A stretch of 50,899 nucleotides of DNA from contig JAURHM010000019.1 in the NCBI GenBank assembly GCA_030833315.1, positions 1-50,899 of the forward strand, in the 5' to 3' direction. Position 1 is the stretch's first letter. Each line of letters starts with the position of its first letter. The notes under the pieces were generated by a model. It was not told the origin of the DNA. It saw only the letters and a program-made list of their open reading frames with translations, and searched no databases. Source of the stretch: Burkholderiales bacterium. GTDB taxonomy: Bacteria; Pseudomonadota; Gammaproteobacteria; Burkholderiales; SG8-41. The position numbers and the translations under genes were made by a program. Below are positions 8,065 through 17,400 of this stretch, one piece after another.

Positions 8065-8397
8065 ATGCCCGCCTGGCTCATCCCCGCACTGAAAGCCGTA
8101 CTGCCGCATGTCGGCACCATCGTCTCCGTCGCCGCACCCGCATTTACCAAAAAGAAGACCGATGCCGCGGATACCCAGGCCGCCCTGCTGCAGCAACAGA
8201 TTGCGGAACTTCAGATAGCCGCAACTCAAAACGCCAAACTGATCCGCGAACTGGCGGAACAGTTACAGACCATGGTAACCGCGCTCGAAAAGGCCGCCGC
8301 GATAGCCGAAGCTCGGCACCGGCGCACCACGCTGCTGAACGGCGTCGCCATCGTCTCGTCCGTGGTCGCGCTGGGCAGCGTGCTGGCGGCAGGCTGA
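8065..8397 (+). CDS. Small coiled-coil protein with C-terminal membrane anchor, unknown function
   Basis: The 110-residue product is not recognised. It has an apolar N-terminal segment (residues 1-27), then a long helix with a heptad-like pattern rich in Ala, Gln, Leu and Glu (about residues 34-85) that should form a coiled coil. A basic Arg-His-Arg-Arg turn is followed by a single C-terminal hydrophobic helix ending Val-Leu-Ala-Ala-Gly. An AAGGAG site sits about 9 bases before ATG 8065, which supports translation. It stands alone between glxR and a convergent aminotransferase gene; the 167 bases before it hold only a short hairpin near 7921-7936 and nothing else I recognise. Confidence 0.6.
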   Translation: MPAWLIPALKAVLPHVGTIVSVAAPAFTKKKTDAADTQAALLQQQIAELQIAATQNAKLIRELAEQLQTMVTALEKAAAIAEARHRRTTLLNGVAIVSSVVALGSVLAAG

Positions 8398-8438
8398 GCC
8401 TGCAGTCGTCATAGCGCATAAAATACAAATGATTATCA

Positions 8439-9767
8439 TCAATTAGAGGAAATCACCGCGTCCAGCGCCCGCTCGAGCCTGTCGACGATCTCGTCGATCT
8501 GCGCCTCGCTGACGATGAACGGCGGCGCAAGCAGCACATGGTCACCGCACCGGCCGTCCGCCGCGCCGCCCATCGGATAACAAAGCATGCCTTCGGCCAT
8601 TGCCGCTGCCTTCAGCTTCGCGTGCAGCTTCAGCGCAGGATCGAAGGGTTCCCGGGTCGCGCGGTCAGCGACCAATTCGACGCCCCAGAACAATCCGCGG
8701 CCGCGGATGTTGCCGACATGCGGATGCGCCGCAAACCGCTGCCGCAATGCCTGATTGAAATACGCACCACGCGCACGCACCTGCGCCAGCAGGTCGCGGT
8801 CGCGGATCGCCTGCTGCACCGCCAGCGCGCCAGCGCAGGCCGCGGCGTGACCGATGTAGGTATGAGAATGGGCGAAAGCGCCACTGCCTGAACGCACGGC
8901 GTCGATCACCCGGCCCGAACACAGTGTCGCGCCAACCGGCTGGTAACCCGCGCCCAGCCCCTTGGCGATGCATGCAATGTCGGGCACGACGCCCTCCTGC
9001 TCGCAGGCCCACAGGGTGCCGGTGCGGCCCATGCCGCACATCACCTCGTCGAGGATCAGCAGGATGCCGTGACGGTCGCAGATGTCGCGGATCAGGCGGA
9101 AATAATCGGGCGGCGGCGTGGTTGCTCCCAGCGTCGCACCGGATACCGTTTCGGCGATGAAGGCAAATACCCGCTGCGGCCCGGCGTGCTCGACCGCGGC
9201 CTCGAACTCGGCGGCGAGGCGCCGCGCATAGCCCTCCTCGGTCTCGTCGTTGCCACGCTCGCGGTAGTCATAACACGGCGAAACATGTAGCACCGGCGCC
9301 AGCAGCGGCTCGAAACCGCGGCGGTTGGATTCGCGGCCGCCCGCTGACAGCGCGCCGAGCGTACTGCCGTGGTAGCTCTGTCGGCGCGCGATCAGGATGT
9401 CGCGGCCCGCCTGCCCGGACTCGACCGCGTACTGACGCGCGAACTTGATCGCCGCCTCCACCGCCTCCGAGCCGCCGCAGCAGAAATAGACATGCTCCAG
9501 TCCCTGCGGCGCATGCGCGACCAGGTCCTCGGCCAGTGCCTCGGCAGGCGCAGTGGTGAAAAACGAACTGTGCGCGTAGGGCAGCGCATCGAGCTGTGCC
9601 TTGATCGCCGCGATGACTTCGCGGTCGCTGTGACCAAGGCAGGACACCGCAGCGCCGCTGGAGGCATCGATGTAGCGCCTGCCGGTGCTGTCGATGAGGT
9701 ACGGGCCGTCGCCGGCGACGGCCCGCGGATAGGTATGGGTCAGGCTGCGATGGATGATGCGCGACAT
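8439..9767 (-). CDS. Class III PLP-dependent aminotransferase
   Basis: A 442-residue fold-type I aminotransferase of class III. The Cys-Gly-Gly-Ser-Glu-Ala-Val-Glu motif lies near residue 97. The PLP-ring Asp240 is in Leu-Ile-Leu-Asp-Glu-Val-Met, and the Schiff-base Lys269 is in Cys-Ile-Ala-Lys-Gly-Leu-Gly-Ala-Gly-Tyr-Gln-Pro. Such enzymes usually move an omega-amino group from a diamine, beta-amino acid or similar amine to pyruvate or another keto acid. ATG 9765-9767 has a GGGGAG site; a longer in-frame start 87 bases upstream lacks one. It is monocistronic on the minus strand between plus-strand small genes. The specific amine cannot be read from sequence. Confidence 0.85.
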   Translation of the reverse strand: MSRIIHRSLTHTYPRAVAGDGPYLIDSTGRRYIDASSGAAVSCLGHSDREVIAAIKAQLDALPYAHSSFFTTAPAEALAEDLVAHAPQGLEHVYFCCGGSEAVEAAIKFARQYAVESGQAGRDILIARRQSYHGSTLGALSAGGRESNRRGFEPLLAPVLHVSPCYDYRERGNDETEEGYARRLAAEFEAAVEHAGPQRVFAFIAETVSGATLGATTPPPDYFRLIRDICDRHGILLILDEVMCGMGRTGTLWACEQEGVVPDIACIAKGLGAGYQPVGATLCSGRVIDAVRSGSGAFAHSHTYIGHAAACAGALAVQQAIRDRDLLAQVRARGAYFNQALRQRFAAHPHVGNIRGRGLFWGVELVADRATREPFDPALKLHAKLKAAAMAEGMLCYPMGGAADGRCGDHVLLAPPFIVSEAQIDEIVDRLERALDAVISSN

Positions 9768-9937
9768 GTGTCTCCCCGGAACTCGTGACAGTATATCGGA
9801 TAGACTGCGCCGATCCGGACTGACGAATTTGTCACACTCCAGGACCCGCCACACCCAAGCCCGTGACTTTCCTCCTGTTTCACACCCCCTGATTGCACTA
9901 GCCTGTTCGCATCACCACACATCCGTGGAGGTGCACC

Positions 9938-10333
9938 ATGCCCGACAATGTCGCACTGCTGCAGATAATCCATCGCTGGATCGACACCGCCAGCCGCTGC
10001 ATGACATCGCCGATGTCGATGCCGGCGTGCAAGCCGTTCCTGGAATACGTGCTCTATGCCAGCGCAGGTATCGCCACGGTGCTGCTGCTGTGGACTGGCT
10101 GGAAAATGGTCGATTACATTGTGCTGCAGTTGGCAACGCAGGCATGCATCGCCGGGCAGACCGCCGCCCCTTGGCACTCGATCACCTTGCACACCGAGGT
10201 GCGCGATGCCAAAGGCAACCTGCTCGCCGGGGGCGATTTCAAGTCGATCCCGCTGCCGCCACAGAAATTCCTCGAGCTGACCGGCATGCGCGCGTTGCCC
10301 GCAAACTGGCAGGCGCGGTTCTATAAGCCCTGA
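9938..10333 (+). CDS. Hypothetical single-span membrane protein
   Basis: The 131-residue product is not recognised. It has a soluble N-terminus of about 33 residues, one strong transmembrane helix (about residues 38-65, rich in Leu, Val and Ile with a Trp pair), and a C-terminal domain of about 60 residues. That domain contains Thr-Glu-Val-Arg-Asp-Ala-Lys-Gly-Asn-Leu-Leu-Ala-Gly-Gly, which resembles a small beta-hairpin. A GGAGG site precedes the ATG. The gene lies divergent from the aminotransferase and about 100 bases before psiE on the same strand. Confidence 0.55.
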   Translation: MPDNVALLQIIHRWIDTASRCMTSPMSMPACKPFLEYVLYASAGIATVLLLWTGWKMVDYIVLQLATQACIAGQTAAPWHSITLHTEVRDAKGNLLAGGDFKSIPLPPQKFLELTGMRALPANWQARFYKP

Positions 10334-10430
10334 AAATACATATAAAACAAATATTTATGAACAGTGCGGCCACAAAGTGCCGTTCTGAGCGGTAAACTGG
10401 CAGCATCAGCGTTCAGGGGAGGACAAGACA

Positions 10431-10874
10431 ATGAACAACTGGCTGGAACGCGCCGATGCGCGCACCAACTCCGCGGCCCGCGCCACCGGCAACCTGCTGG
10501 TCGACAGTTTCCACAACCTCGCACTGTTCGCCATCGGCGGCACCATCGTCTGGTCGGCAGTGCATGCCTTCGTCGTCATGACCGATAAAGGCGCGGCTTC
10601 GATCGAAGACATCCTGCTGCTGTTCATCTACCTCGAACTCGGTGCAATGGTCGGCATCTACTTCAAGACCAACCACATGCCGGTGCGTTTCCTGATTTAT
10701 GTCGCGATGACCGCACTGACGCGGATGATGATTTCCGACATCCAGGCCCACCACAGCCCGGAAATGAAAATCCTCTACATCCCCGGTGCGATTCTGGTAC
10801 TGGCGCTGGCGACACTGGTGATCCGCTACGGCTCGGCGAAGTTTCCGTCCGAGAAATCCTCGAACTCGCCGTGA
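10431..10874 (+). CDS. psiE: PsiE-family phosphate-starvation-inducible membrane protein
   Basis: This 147-residue inner-membrane protein has four hydrophobic helices, an amphipathic N-terminus, and the conserved Ile-Tyr-Phe-Lys-Thr-Asn-His-Met-Pro-Val-Arg-Phe motif with Ala-Leu-Thr-Arg-Met-Met-Ile after it, which identifies the PsiE family. Its molecular function is not established; the E. coli homologue is induced by phosphate starvation. A GGGGAGGA site precedes the ATG. I did not find a convincing Pho box in the AT-rich 97 bases upstream. Confidence 0.8.
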   Translation: MNNWLERADARTNSAARATGNLLVDSFHNLALFAIGGTIVWSAVHAFVVMTDKGAASIEDILLLFIYLELGAMVGIYFKTNHMPVRFLIYVAMTALTRMMISDIQAHHSPEMKILYIPGAILVLALATLVIRYGSAKFPSEKSSNSP

Positions 10875-10923
10875 TGGCCGGCATCACCCTTGACTGCGCG
10901 GGGCGCCGCTGGCGACCTTGCTA

Positions 10924-11115
10924 CTAAACGGAAGCATCAGCCAGCTTCACGCAATTCCGCCCCGAGGCCTTGGCGAGATAAAGCATTCCGTCAGCGCTGC
11001 GCACAGCCACATCCTCATCGGCATCATCTGCATTGACTGCCGCAACACCGATGCTGATGGTGACGCGCCCGAAACCTGCGTCCGGCAGGGATTCAACGGA
11101 CAGCCTCAGCTTCTC
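10924..11115 (-). pseudogene. C-terminal remnant of a GGDEF (diguanylate cyclase) gene, cut by IS21 element
   Basis: The last 63 codons of a GGDEF domain are intact and end at TAG 10924-10926: Val-Thr-Ile-Ser-Ile-Gly-Val-Ala, then Ala-Asp-Gly-Met-Leu-Tyr-Leu-Ala-Lys-Ala-Ser-Gly-Arg-Asn. These are the closing strands and final helix of diguanylate cyclases. The coding frame stops exactly at the end of the insertion sequence (11115/11116). The catalytic Gly-Gly-Asp/Glu-Glu-Phe part is missing and is not found on the far side of the element, so the insertion was accompanied or followed by a deletion. The remnant cannot be active. Confidence 0.82.
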
Positions 11116-11221
11116 TGTTGATTTCCACCCAAAACTGAGCCACTTTTGGGGTTAGTTTTCACTGAAATTTGAGCCACGCATGGACACTACTCTGCTCAAA
11201 ACATGAGCAGGGGTTGCAGGA

Positions 11222-12745
11222 GTGATCAACGTGGCGATATTGAGTTCGATAAGGCGATGGCATTTCCGGGACGGGGTATCGATCCGGGAGATCGGGCGGC
11301 GCACGGGACTGTCGCGCAACACCATCAAGAAGTATCTCTCCAATGCGGTGGTAGAGCCGCTCTATCCGAAGCGACGCAACCCGAGCAAGCTGGATGCGTA
11401 TGCAGCCAAGCTGGTGGGCTGGCTCAAGACGGAGGCAAACAAGGGGCGCAAGCAGCGGCGCAGCCTCAAGCAAATCCATGCGGACCTGGTGCAGTTGGGG
11501 TTTACCGGATCCTATGGCCGGGTGGCAGCATTTGCCCGGGGCTGGCGCCAGGCGCAGCAGGAGGCCTTGCAAACGGTGGGCCGCGGCACGTTCGTGCCGC
11601 TGCTGTTTGGTCCGGGTGAGGCCTTCCAGTTTGACTGGAGCGAGGACTGGGCGGTGATTGGCCGGGTGCGCACCAAGTTGCAGGTCGCACAGTTCAAGTT
11701 GAGCCACAGCCGTGCGTTTGTGCTGCTGGCTTATCCGTTGCAAACCCACGAGATGCTGTTTGATGCGCACAACCGCGCCTTTGCGGTGTTCGGTGGCGTG
11801 CCGCGCCGTGGCATCTACGACAATATGAAAACAGCTGTTGACTGGGTCGGTTCTGGCAAGGCGCGGGAGGTCAACGTACGGTTTGCCGCCATGGTGAGCC
11901 ACTACCTGTTTGAGGCCGAGTTCTGCAACCCGGCTGCGGGCTGGGAAAAGGGTCAGATCGAGAAGAACGTGCGCGATTCGCGGCACCGGATGTGGCATAC
12001 GGTGCCCGCGTTTGAGACCCTGGATGCGCTCAATGCATGGCTGCAGGCGCGCTGCGTGGCGTTCTGGTCTGAACTCCGGCATCCGGAGCGGCCCGACAAA
12101 ACCATTGCCGAAGTCTGGGAAGAGGAACGCGCGCACCTGATGCCGCTACCGCGGCCCTTTGATGGGTTCGTGGAGTATGCCAAGCGGGTGTCGCCGACCT
12201 GCCTCGTCCATGTCGAACGCAATCGCTACAGCGTGCCGGCGTCCTATGCCAACCGTCCGGTCAGTGTGCGGGTCTACGCCGACCGGCTGGTGGTAGCCGC
12301 CGAAGGCCAGATCATTGCCGAGCATGTGCGGATCATTGAGCGCAGCCACCACGCGGGGCGCACCGTCTATGACTGGCGGCACTACCTGAGTGTATTGCAG
12401 CGCAAGCCTGGGGCGCTCCGCAACGGCGCGCCCTTCGCGGAATTGCCGGAGGGGTTTCGGCGGCTGCAGGCGATTCTGACCAAGCGGGTCGGCGGTGATC
12501 GGGAAATGGTTGAGATCCTGGGGTTGGTGCTGCATCACGATGAGCAGGCGGTACTGGCGGCCGTGGAACTGGCGCTTGAATCAGGGGCGCCCTCCAAGCA
12601 GCACGTGCTGAACTTGCTGGGCCGTTTGGTGGAAGTGGCGCCACCGGCGCCCGTCAATGCACCGCAGGCGCTCAGGCTGGCTGTGGAACCGGAGGCCAAC
12701 GTGGATCGTTACGATCAATTGAGAGGAAATCGACATGCAGCATGA
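11222..12745 (+). CDS. istA: IS21-family transposase IstA
   Basis: This 507-residue transposase has an N-terminal helix-turn-helix (about residues 16-40, Ser-Ile-Arg-Glu-Ile-Gly...Ser-Arg-Asn-Thr-Ile-Lys-Lys-Tyr). The catalytic triad of an integrase core is Asp138 in Phe-Gln-Phe-Asp-Trp-Ser, Asp200 in Ile-Tyr-Asp-Asn-Met-Lys-Thr-Ala, and Glu247 in Gly-Gln-Ile-Glu-Lys-Asn-Val. The C-terminal beta-rich Mu-type domain carries Val-Glu-Arg-Asn-Arg-Tyr-Ser-Val-Pro. It cuts and joins the element ends. The start is GTG 11222 or GTG 11231; the second is better spaced from AGGAG at 11216-11220. No damage is seen. Confidence 0.93.
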   Translation: MINVAILSSIRRWHFRDGVSIREIGRRTGLSRNTIKKYLSNAVVEPLYPKRRNPSKLDAYAAKLVGWLKTEANKGRKQRRSLKQIHADLVQLGFTGSYGRVAAFARGWRQAQQEALQTVGRGTFVPLLFGPGEAFQFDWSEDWAVIGRVRTKLQVAQFKLSHSRAFVLLAYPLQTHEMLFDAHNRAFAVFGGVPRRGIYDNMKTAVDWVGSGKAREVNVRFAAMVSHYLFEAEFCNPAAGWEKGQIEKNVRDSRHRMWHTVPAFETLDALNAWLQARCVAFWSELRHPERPDKTIAEVWEEERAHLMPLPRPFDGFVEYAKRVSPTCLVHVERNRYSVPASYANRPVSVRVYADRLVVAAEGQIIAEHVRIIERSHHAGRTVYDWRHYLSVLQRKPGALRNGAPFAELPEGFRRLQAILTKRVGGDREMVEILGLVLHHDEQAVLAAVELALESGAPSKQHVLNLLGRLVEVAPPAPVNAPQALRLAVEPEANVDRYDQLRGNRHAA

Positions 12746-13511
12746 AGCGATGGTCACGAACCTGAAGTCACTCAAGCTCTTTGGAATGGCGCAGGCAGTA
12801 GACGAGTTGGCGCAGCAAGGTGCGCCGGCCTATCAAGCGGCGCAGAATGTGCTGGGCGATCTGCTCAAAGCGGAGATGGCTGAGCGCGAGGTCCGATCAG
12901 TGGCCTACCAGATGAAGGCCGCCCGGTTCCCAACTTACCGGGATCTGGCCGGATTCGACTTCAGCCAGAGCCCGGTCAACGAAGCGCTGGTTCGCCAGTT
13001 GCACCGTTGTGAGTTCCTTGAGCAGGCCTACAACATTGTGCTAGTGGGTGGCCCGGGAACGGGCAAGACACACCTTGCCACCGCGCTGGGTGTGCAGGCG
13101 ATTGGACACCATCGCCAGCGGGTTCGCTTCTTCCCGACCATCGAACTGGTCAATGCGTTGGAGCAGGAGCAAGCCTGTGGGCGCCAAGGCCACATCGCGA
13201 TGCGATTGATGCATGCTGATCTGGTGATTCTGGACGAGCTGGGCTATCTGCCGTTCAGTCAGGCGGGAGGCGCCTTGCTGTTCCATCTGATCAGCAAGCT
13301 CTACGAGCGGACCAGTCTGGTGATTACGACTAACCTGAACTTCGCCGAGTGGACGAGCGTATTTGGTGACCCGAAGATGACCACGGCGCTGCTCGACCGG
13401 CTCACTCACCACTGCCATATCCTTGAAACCGGAAACGAGAGTTACCGCTTCAAGAACAGCTCAACACAACCCCGAAAGGAACCCCGAGCCCGAAAGATAT
13501 CCACAACCTGA
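12735..13511 (+). CDS. istB: IS21-family helper ATPase IstB
   Basis: A 258-residue DnaA/DnaC-like AAA+ ATPase. Walker A is Gly-Gly-Pro-Gly-Thr-Gly-Lys-Thr at residues 105-112, and Walker B is Leu-Val-Ile-Leu-Asp-Glu-Leu-Gly-Tyr. The arginine finger region [11 protein letters not shown] is typical of IstB. It assists IstA by choosing and remodelling target DNA. The ATG overlaps the istA end by 11 bases and has GAGAGGAA before it, which indicates translational coupling. It is full length for the family. Confidence 0.94.
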   Translation: MQHEAMVTNLKSLKLFGMAQAVDELAQQGAPAYQAAQNVLGDLLKAEMAEREVRSVAYQMKAARFPTYRDLAGFDFSQSPVNEALVRQLHRCEFLEQAYNIVLVGGPGTGKTHLATALGVQAIGHHRQRVRFFPTIELVNALEQEQACGRQGHIAMRLMHADLVILDELGYLPFSQAGGALLFHLISKLYERTSLVITTNLNFAEWTSVFGDPKMTTALLDRLTHHCHILETGNESYRFKNSSTQPRKEPRARKISTT

Positions 13512-13629
13512 GGCATAATAAACATTGAAAAGGGGTGGCTCAAAATTCAATGAAAAACCCGGCTCAGAATTAGGTGGAAATCAACAGTCACCCGTCGGAG
13601 CGAGGGTGGCGGTTCGCTGCATCTTGGCT

Positions 13630-13732
13630 ATCAGCGGCACAGCTGCACGCACTGAAAGTTAAGAAGACTAAGCGTATGAGAAGTGGGCGCAATCGAGCAT
13701 TGAAATTGTGCTCATTGCTAAGTGCCGCTGAT
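13630..13732. repeat. Inverted repeat in non-coding flank of IS21 element
   Basis: ATCAGCGGCAC at 13630-13640 is repeated inverted at 13722-13732. The stretch 13587-13864 is AT-richer than its neighbours and holds no gene I can recognise. The repeat may be a relic of another mobile element's ends. Confidence 0.4.
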
Positions 13733-13864
13733 CAGGGCTTGATGACGAATTTAGCAGATAAAACAGGGTTTTAGTCAAATATTATTGACCGGCGTAAAAA
13801 ACTGGTAAAGACCCAGTGATAGAAAATGCCAATTTGTCAGGACTGGAAGGGATCAGGAAAGTCC

Positions 13865-14135
13865 ATGGGAGTGCGCTTAAAACCCGGGCAGGCTGTGGTC
13901 AAGTTGCGGGGGATCGAGGTCAAGTTATCCCAAGGGAAGTGCTGACGGCCTGCCGCGAGGCTGGCGTGACGGACCTACTACCGCTGGCGGCGGGAATATG
14001 GTGGCATGAAGGTTGATCAGGCCCGACGCCTGAAGTAGCTGGAGAAGGAGAACGCCCGGCTCAAGCGGTTAGTGGGCGAACTGCATGTGGAGAAGGCGTT
14101 GCTGACGGACGTGGCCAAGGGAAATTGGCATCAAG
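13865..14135 (+). pseudogene. Decayed IS3-family orfA transposase
   Basis: Reading through damage from ATG 13865 gives Val-Val-Lys-Leu-Arg-x-Ile-Glu-Val-Lys-Leu-Ser-Gln-Gly-Lys, then Leu-Thr-Ala-Cys-Arg-Glu-Ala-Gly-Val-Thr. Next come Tyr-Tyr-Arg-Trp-Arg-Arg-Glu-Tyr-Gly-Gly-Met-Lys-Val-Asp-Gln-Ala-Arg-Arg-Leu-Lys, a TAG in place of a Glu codon, and Leu-Glu-Lys-Glu-Asn-Ala-Arg-Leu-Lys-Arg-Leu-Val. This is the helix-turn-helix and leucine-zipper OrfA of IS3-family (IS407-like) elements. At least two frameshifts (after Gly-Lys near 13939 and near 13970) and one nonsense codon kill it. No orfB follows; the homology runs out at about 14135, where a regulator fragment begins. Confidence 0.8.
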
Positions 14136-14182
14136 AATTTACCGCCGTCAGTATCACCTGAAGAGCTACATGCTGATGTCGG

Positions 14183-14415
14183 GAACACCGGGTGATCTGC
14201 TACCTGCTGCACGAAACGCCCTTCGAGGGGGGGCGAGTGAAGTGGCGGTCAGCTTGCCGGTGTGCAAAGGGCTGATTGACTTGCGCCTCAACCTGACGCA
14301 GGAGCATTTTTCGCGCATCCTGCACGAACTCGCCGCTGCCACCCTGATCAGGGCCGACGGGCTGCAGGTTCTTATCCGCGATATCGGCCACCCGCGGCTG
14401 ATGGTTACCGGCTGA
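14183..14415 (+). pseudogene. Truncated and frameshifted Crp/Fnr-family regulator (DNA-binding end)
   Basis: The downstream frame reads Leu-Pro-Val-Cys-Lys-Gly-Leu-Ile-Asp-Leu-Arg-Leu-Asn-Leu-Thr-Gln-Glu-His-Phe-Ser-Arg-Ile-Leu-His-Glu-Leu, the winged helix-turn-helix of Crp/Fnr regulators, and ends at TGA 14413-14415. Just upstream, in a different frame, is Glu-His-Arg-Val-Ile-Cys-Tyr-Leu-Leu-His-Glu, the end of the dimerisation helix. The frame changes at the run of seven G at 14227-14233. The effector-binding half is absent and is replaced by the IS3 remnant. The normal Ser of the recognition region (Ser-Arg-Leu-Asn-Leu) has become Asp-Leu. It is not a working regulator. Confidence 0.78.
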
Positions 14416-14444
14416 GGTCTGTTTACGCCGGCTTCAGCGCCGGG

Positions 14445-17400
14445 TCAGTGGATGATGGTGGCCGGTTTCTCGGCCGGTCGAGGTCCGTGGTGTCCCTTGT
14501 GCCAGCGGTTTTCAAACATGACATACAGCGTCGGCAGCACGATCAGCGTCAGGATTGTCGCAGAGATCAGGCCGCCGATGACTACCACGGCGAGCGGTTT
14601 CTGGGTTTCGGAGCCGATGTCGTGAGAGAGCGCCATGGGCATCAGGCCCATCATCGCCAGCAGGCCCGTCATCAGTACGGTGCGCAGGCGGATCAGCGAG
14701 CCGACAATGACAGCCTCCTCAGGCGGAGCGCCGGCATTTTTCAGCTGGTTGAAGTAGGACACCATGACCACACCGTTCAGCACCGCCTGACCGAACAGTG
14801 CGATGAAGCCGATGGCTGCAGACACCGAAAGCGGGATTCCGGTCAGCAGCAGCGCGAGGATGCCGCCGATCATCGCGAACGGGATGTTAAGGATGATCAG
14901 CAGGGCACTGCGAAACGAGCCGAAGGCGTCAAACAGCAGCAGGAAGATGAACAGGATCGAGATCGGCACGATGACCGAGAGGCGTTTCATCGCGCGCTCC
15001 TGGTTTTCGAATTCACCTGACCATGACATCGTATAGCCGGGCTGCAGTTTTACCGATTTGGCGATACTTGCTTTCATGTCTGCGACAACCGAGCCCATGT
15101 CGCGATCCTCGATGAATACGCCGATTGCCATGACACGCCCGCCGCTTTCCCGGCTGATGTTCATGCTGCCGCCGATGGTCTTGAAGGTCGCGACCTGGGA
15201 CAGGGGGATGAATACGCCCGATGAGGTAGTCAGCAGGATATCGCGCAACTGCGTCAACGAGCGCTGGTTCGGCGGCACGCGGACAACAACACCGAACTTG
15301 CGTTCGCCCTCCCAGATCGCCGTGGCTTCACGGCCGCCGAGTGCGGTTTCGATCACGTCCTGAATGTCGACAATATTGAGGCCGTAACGCGCCGCCTGCG
15401 CACGGTCGATTTCCACCAGTTCCTGCGGCAGTTCGCCTTGACGGTCGATCATGGCGCGGGAGACGCCCCTTACGCCGGAAATAGCGGCGAGAACTTCGCC
15501 CGATGTGGCGCGCAGTACGGCGAGGTCATCGCCAAAGACCTTGATGACGATCTGTCCGTCAATCTGCGAGATCGATTCCAGGATGTTGTCGCGAATCGGC
15601 TGAGAGAAGCTGGCCTGTACGCCGGGCAGCTTGTCCAGTTCCGCTTCCATTTCGCGGATGATGTCCTGTTTGGTGACTTTTCGCTTCCATTCCGATTCCG
15701 GTTTGATGTCGATCAGGAACTCCGCCATGCTGATCAGCTTCGGATCGGTGCCGTCCTCAGGGCGTCCTGCCTTGTAGACGATGGAGTTGATTTCGGGAAT
15801 GTGCGCGATGGCCGCACGGATTTTCGCCATTTCCGTGCGGGCTTCGCTCACCGAAACGCTGGCGTGCAGCGGCACATTGATCCAGATCGAACCCTCGTTC
15901 AGTTCCGGCAGGAATTCGGTGCCGAGACGGGGTACCAGCGCGATGCTGATGGCCAGTGCGGCGCAGGCCCCGGTCACCACCTTGCGCCGGTGCGCCAGTG
16001 CCCAGCGCAGCGCCGGCTCGTAAACCGATTTGCACCGGTGCACCAGCCAGTTCTCGTGTTCCGGCAGATTCTTGCGCAGCAGCAGCCAGCACAGCAGCGG
16101 CACCAGCGTCAGTGAAATAATCAGCGAAACGACCAGCGCCGATGTGACGGAGTAGGCCATCGGCGCGAAAATACGTCCCTCGTGGCGCTGCAGGGTGAAG
16201 ATCGGGATGTGCGCGGCGATGATGATCAGCATCGAGAACAGCGTCGGCCGTCCGACTTCAACGACGGCTTCGAGTATGGCGTTCATCCGTTCGCGCAGGC
16301 GCATTTCACCCCGGTGTTCCGACAGTTTGCGAAACACGTTCTCGACCACAATGACTGCGCCATCGACGATGATGCCGAAGTCCATGGCCCCGAGAGACAG
16401 CAGGTTGGCGGGGATGCCGAGCAGCGTCAGCCCAAGGAATGTACCGAGAAGCGACAGCGGGATGATCAAGGCCACGATCATGGCCGCGCGCAGGTTGCCG
16501 AGGAACAGCAGAAGCACCAGCGTCACCAGCATCGCGCCTTCGACGAGGTTGGTGAACACCGTTTTCAGCGTTTTGCTGAGCAGCCAGGTCCGGTCATAGA
16601 AGGGCACGATTTCGACGCCCTTCGGAAGAACTGACGCATTGAGTTGTGCCACCCGGGCCTTCACCGCCGCAAGCACCTCGGCCGGATTTTCACCCTTACG
16701 CATCAGTACCACGCCGGAAACAATGTCGTCGTCGTCGTCCTGGCCGATAACGCCCTGACGCGGTACCGAACCGACCGACAGTTCGGCGATGTGACGGACC
16801 AGCACCGGTGAGCCGTTGCGTTCGGCGACGACGATGTCAAGAATCTCGTCGGCGGAACGCAGCAGCCCGATGCCGCGGATCAGGAACTGTTGCTGCCCCT
16901 GTTCCACGTAACCGCCGCCGGCGTTGGAGCTGCCGCGCTCCAGCGCTGAAAACAGCTGCTGCAGGCTGATCTTGTAATACTTCAGTTTTGCCAGATCGGG
17001 GTTGACTTCATACTGCTTGATGAATCCACCGAAGCTGACGATGTCGGCCACACCTGGCAGCAGCTTCAGCTGCCGGCTGACTGTCCAGTCCTGGATGGTG
17101 CGTAGTTCCTGGGCGTCAAGGTTGGCGCTCTTGACCCGGTAGCGGTAAATCTCGCCGACGGCCGTCGACAGCGGTGCCAGTTGGGGCTGCGCGCCTGGCG
17201 GAATCGTCGCCTCGCGCAGGCGTTCCAGCACCTGCTGCCGTGCGAAATAGGGATTGGCCTTGTCGTCAAAAGTCAGGATCACGAAGGAAAGGCCGAACTG
17301 GGTGTGCGAGAACATGCGGATCATGTTCGGCATGCCGGCCAGTGACACTTCGATCGGGTAGGTCACCTGCTTTTCCACTTCCTCGGCTGCGCGGCCGGGG

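Larger units (their letters stand above)
11116..13586 (+). mobile_element. IS21-family insertion sequence
   Basis: A 2471-bp element is bounded by inverted ends sharing TGTTGATTTCCACC (11116-11129 and 13573-13586 inverted). Each end holds further short TGAGCC-type repeats inward, at about 11137 and 11171 on the left and 13525 and 13561 on the right, as in IS21 multiple transposase-binding sites. It contains istA and istB overlapping by 11 bases. Both genes are intact, so it may still be mobile. The flanking bases (CTTCTC on the left, GTCACC on the right) show no target duplication, which indicates a rearrangement after insertion. Confidence 0.92.

Noticed and set aside
8426-8445. Fur-box-like sequence (TGATAATCATT on the minus strand)
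   Set aside because: It matches only part of the consensus and overlaps the stop of the aminotransferase between two convergent genes, where an operator would have nothing to control.
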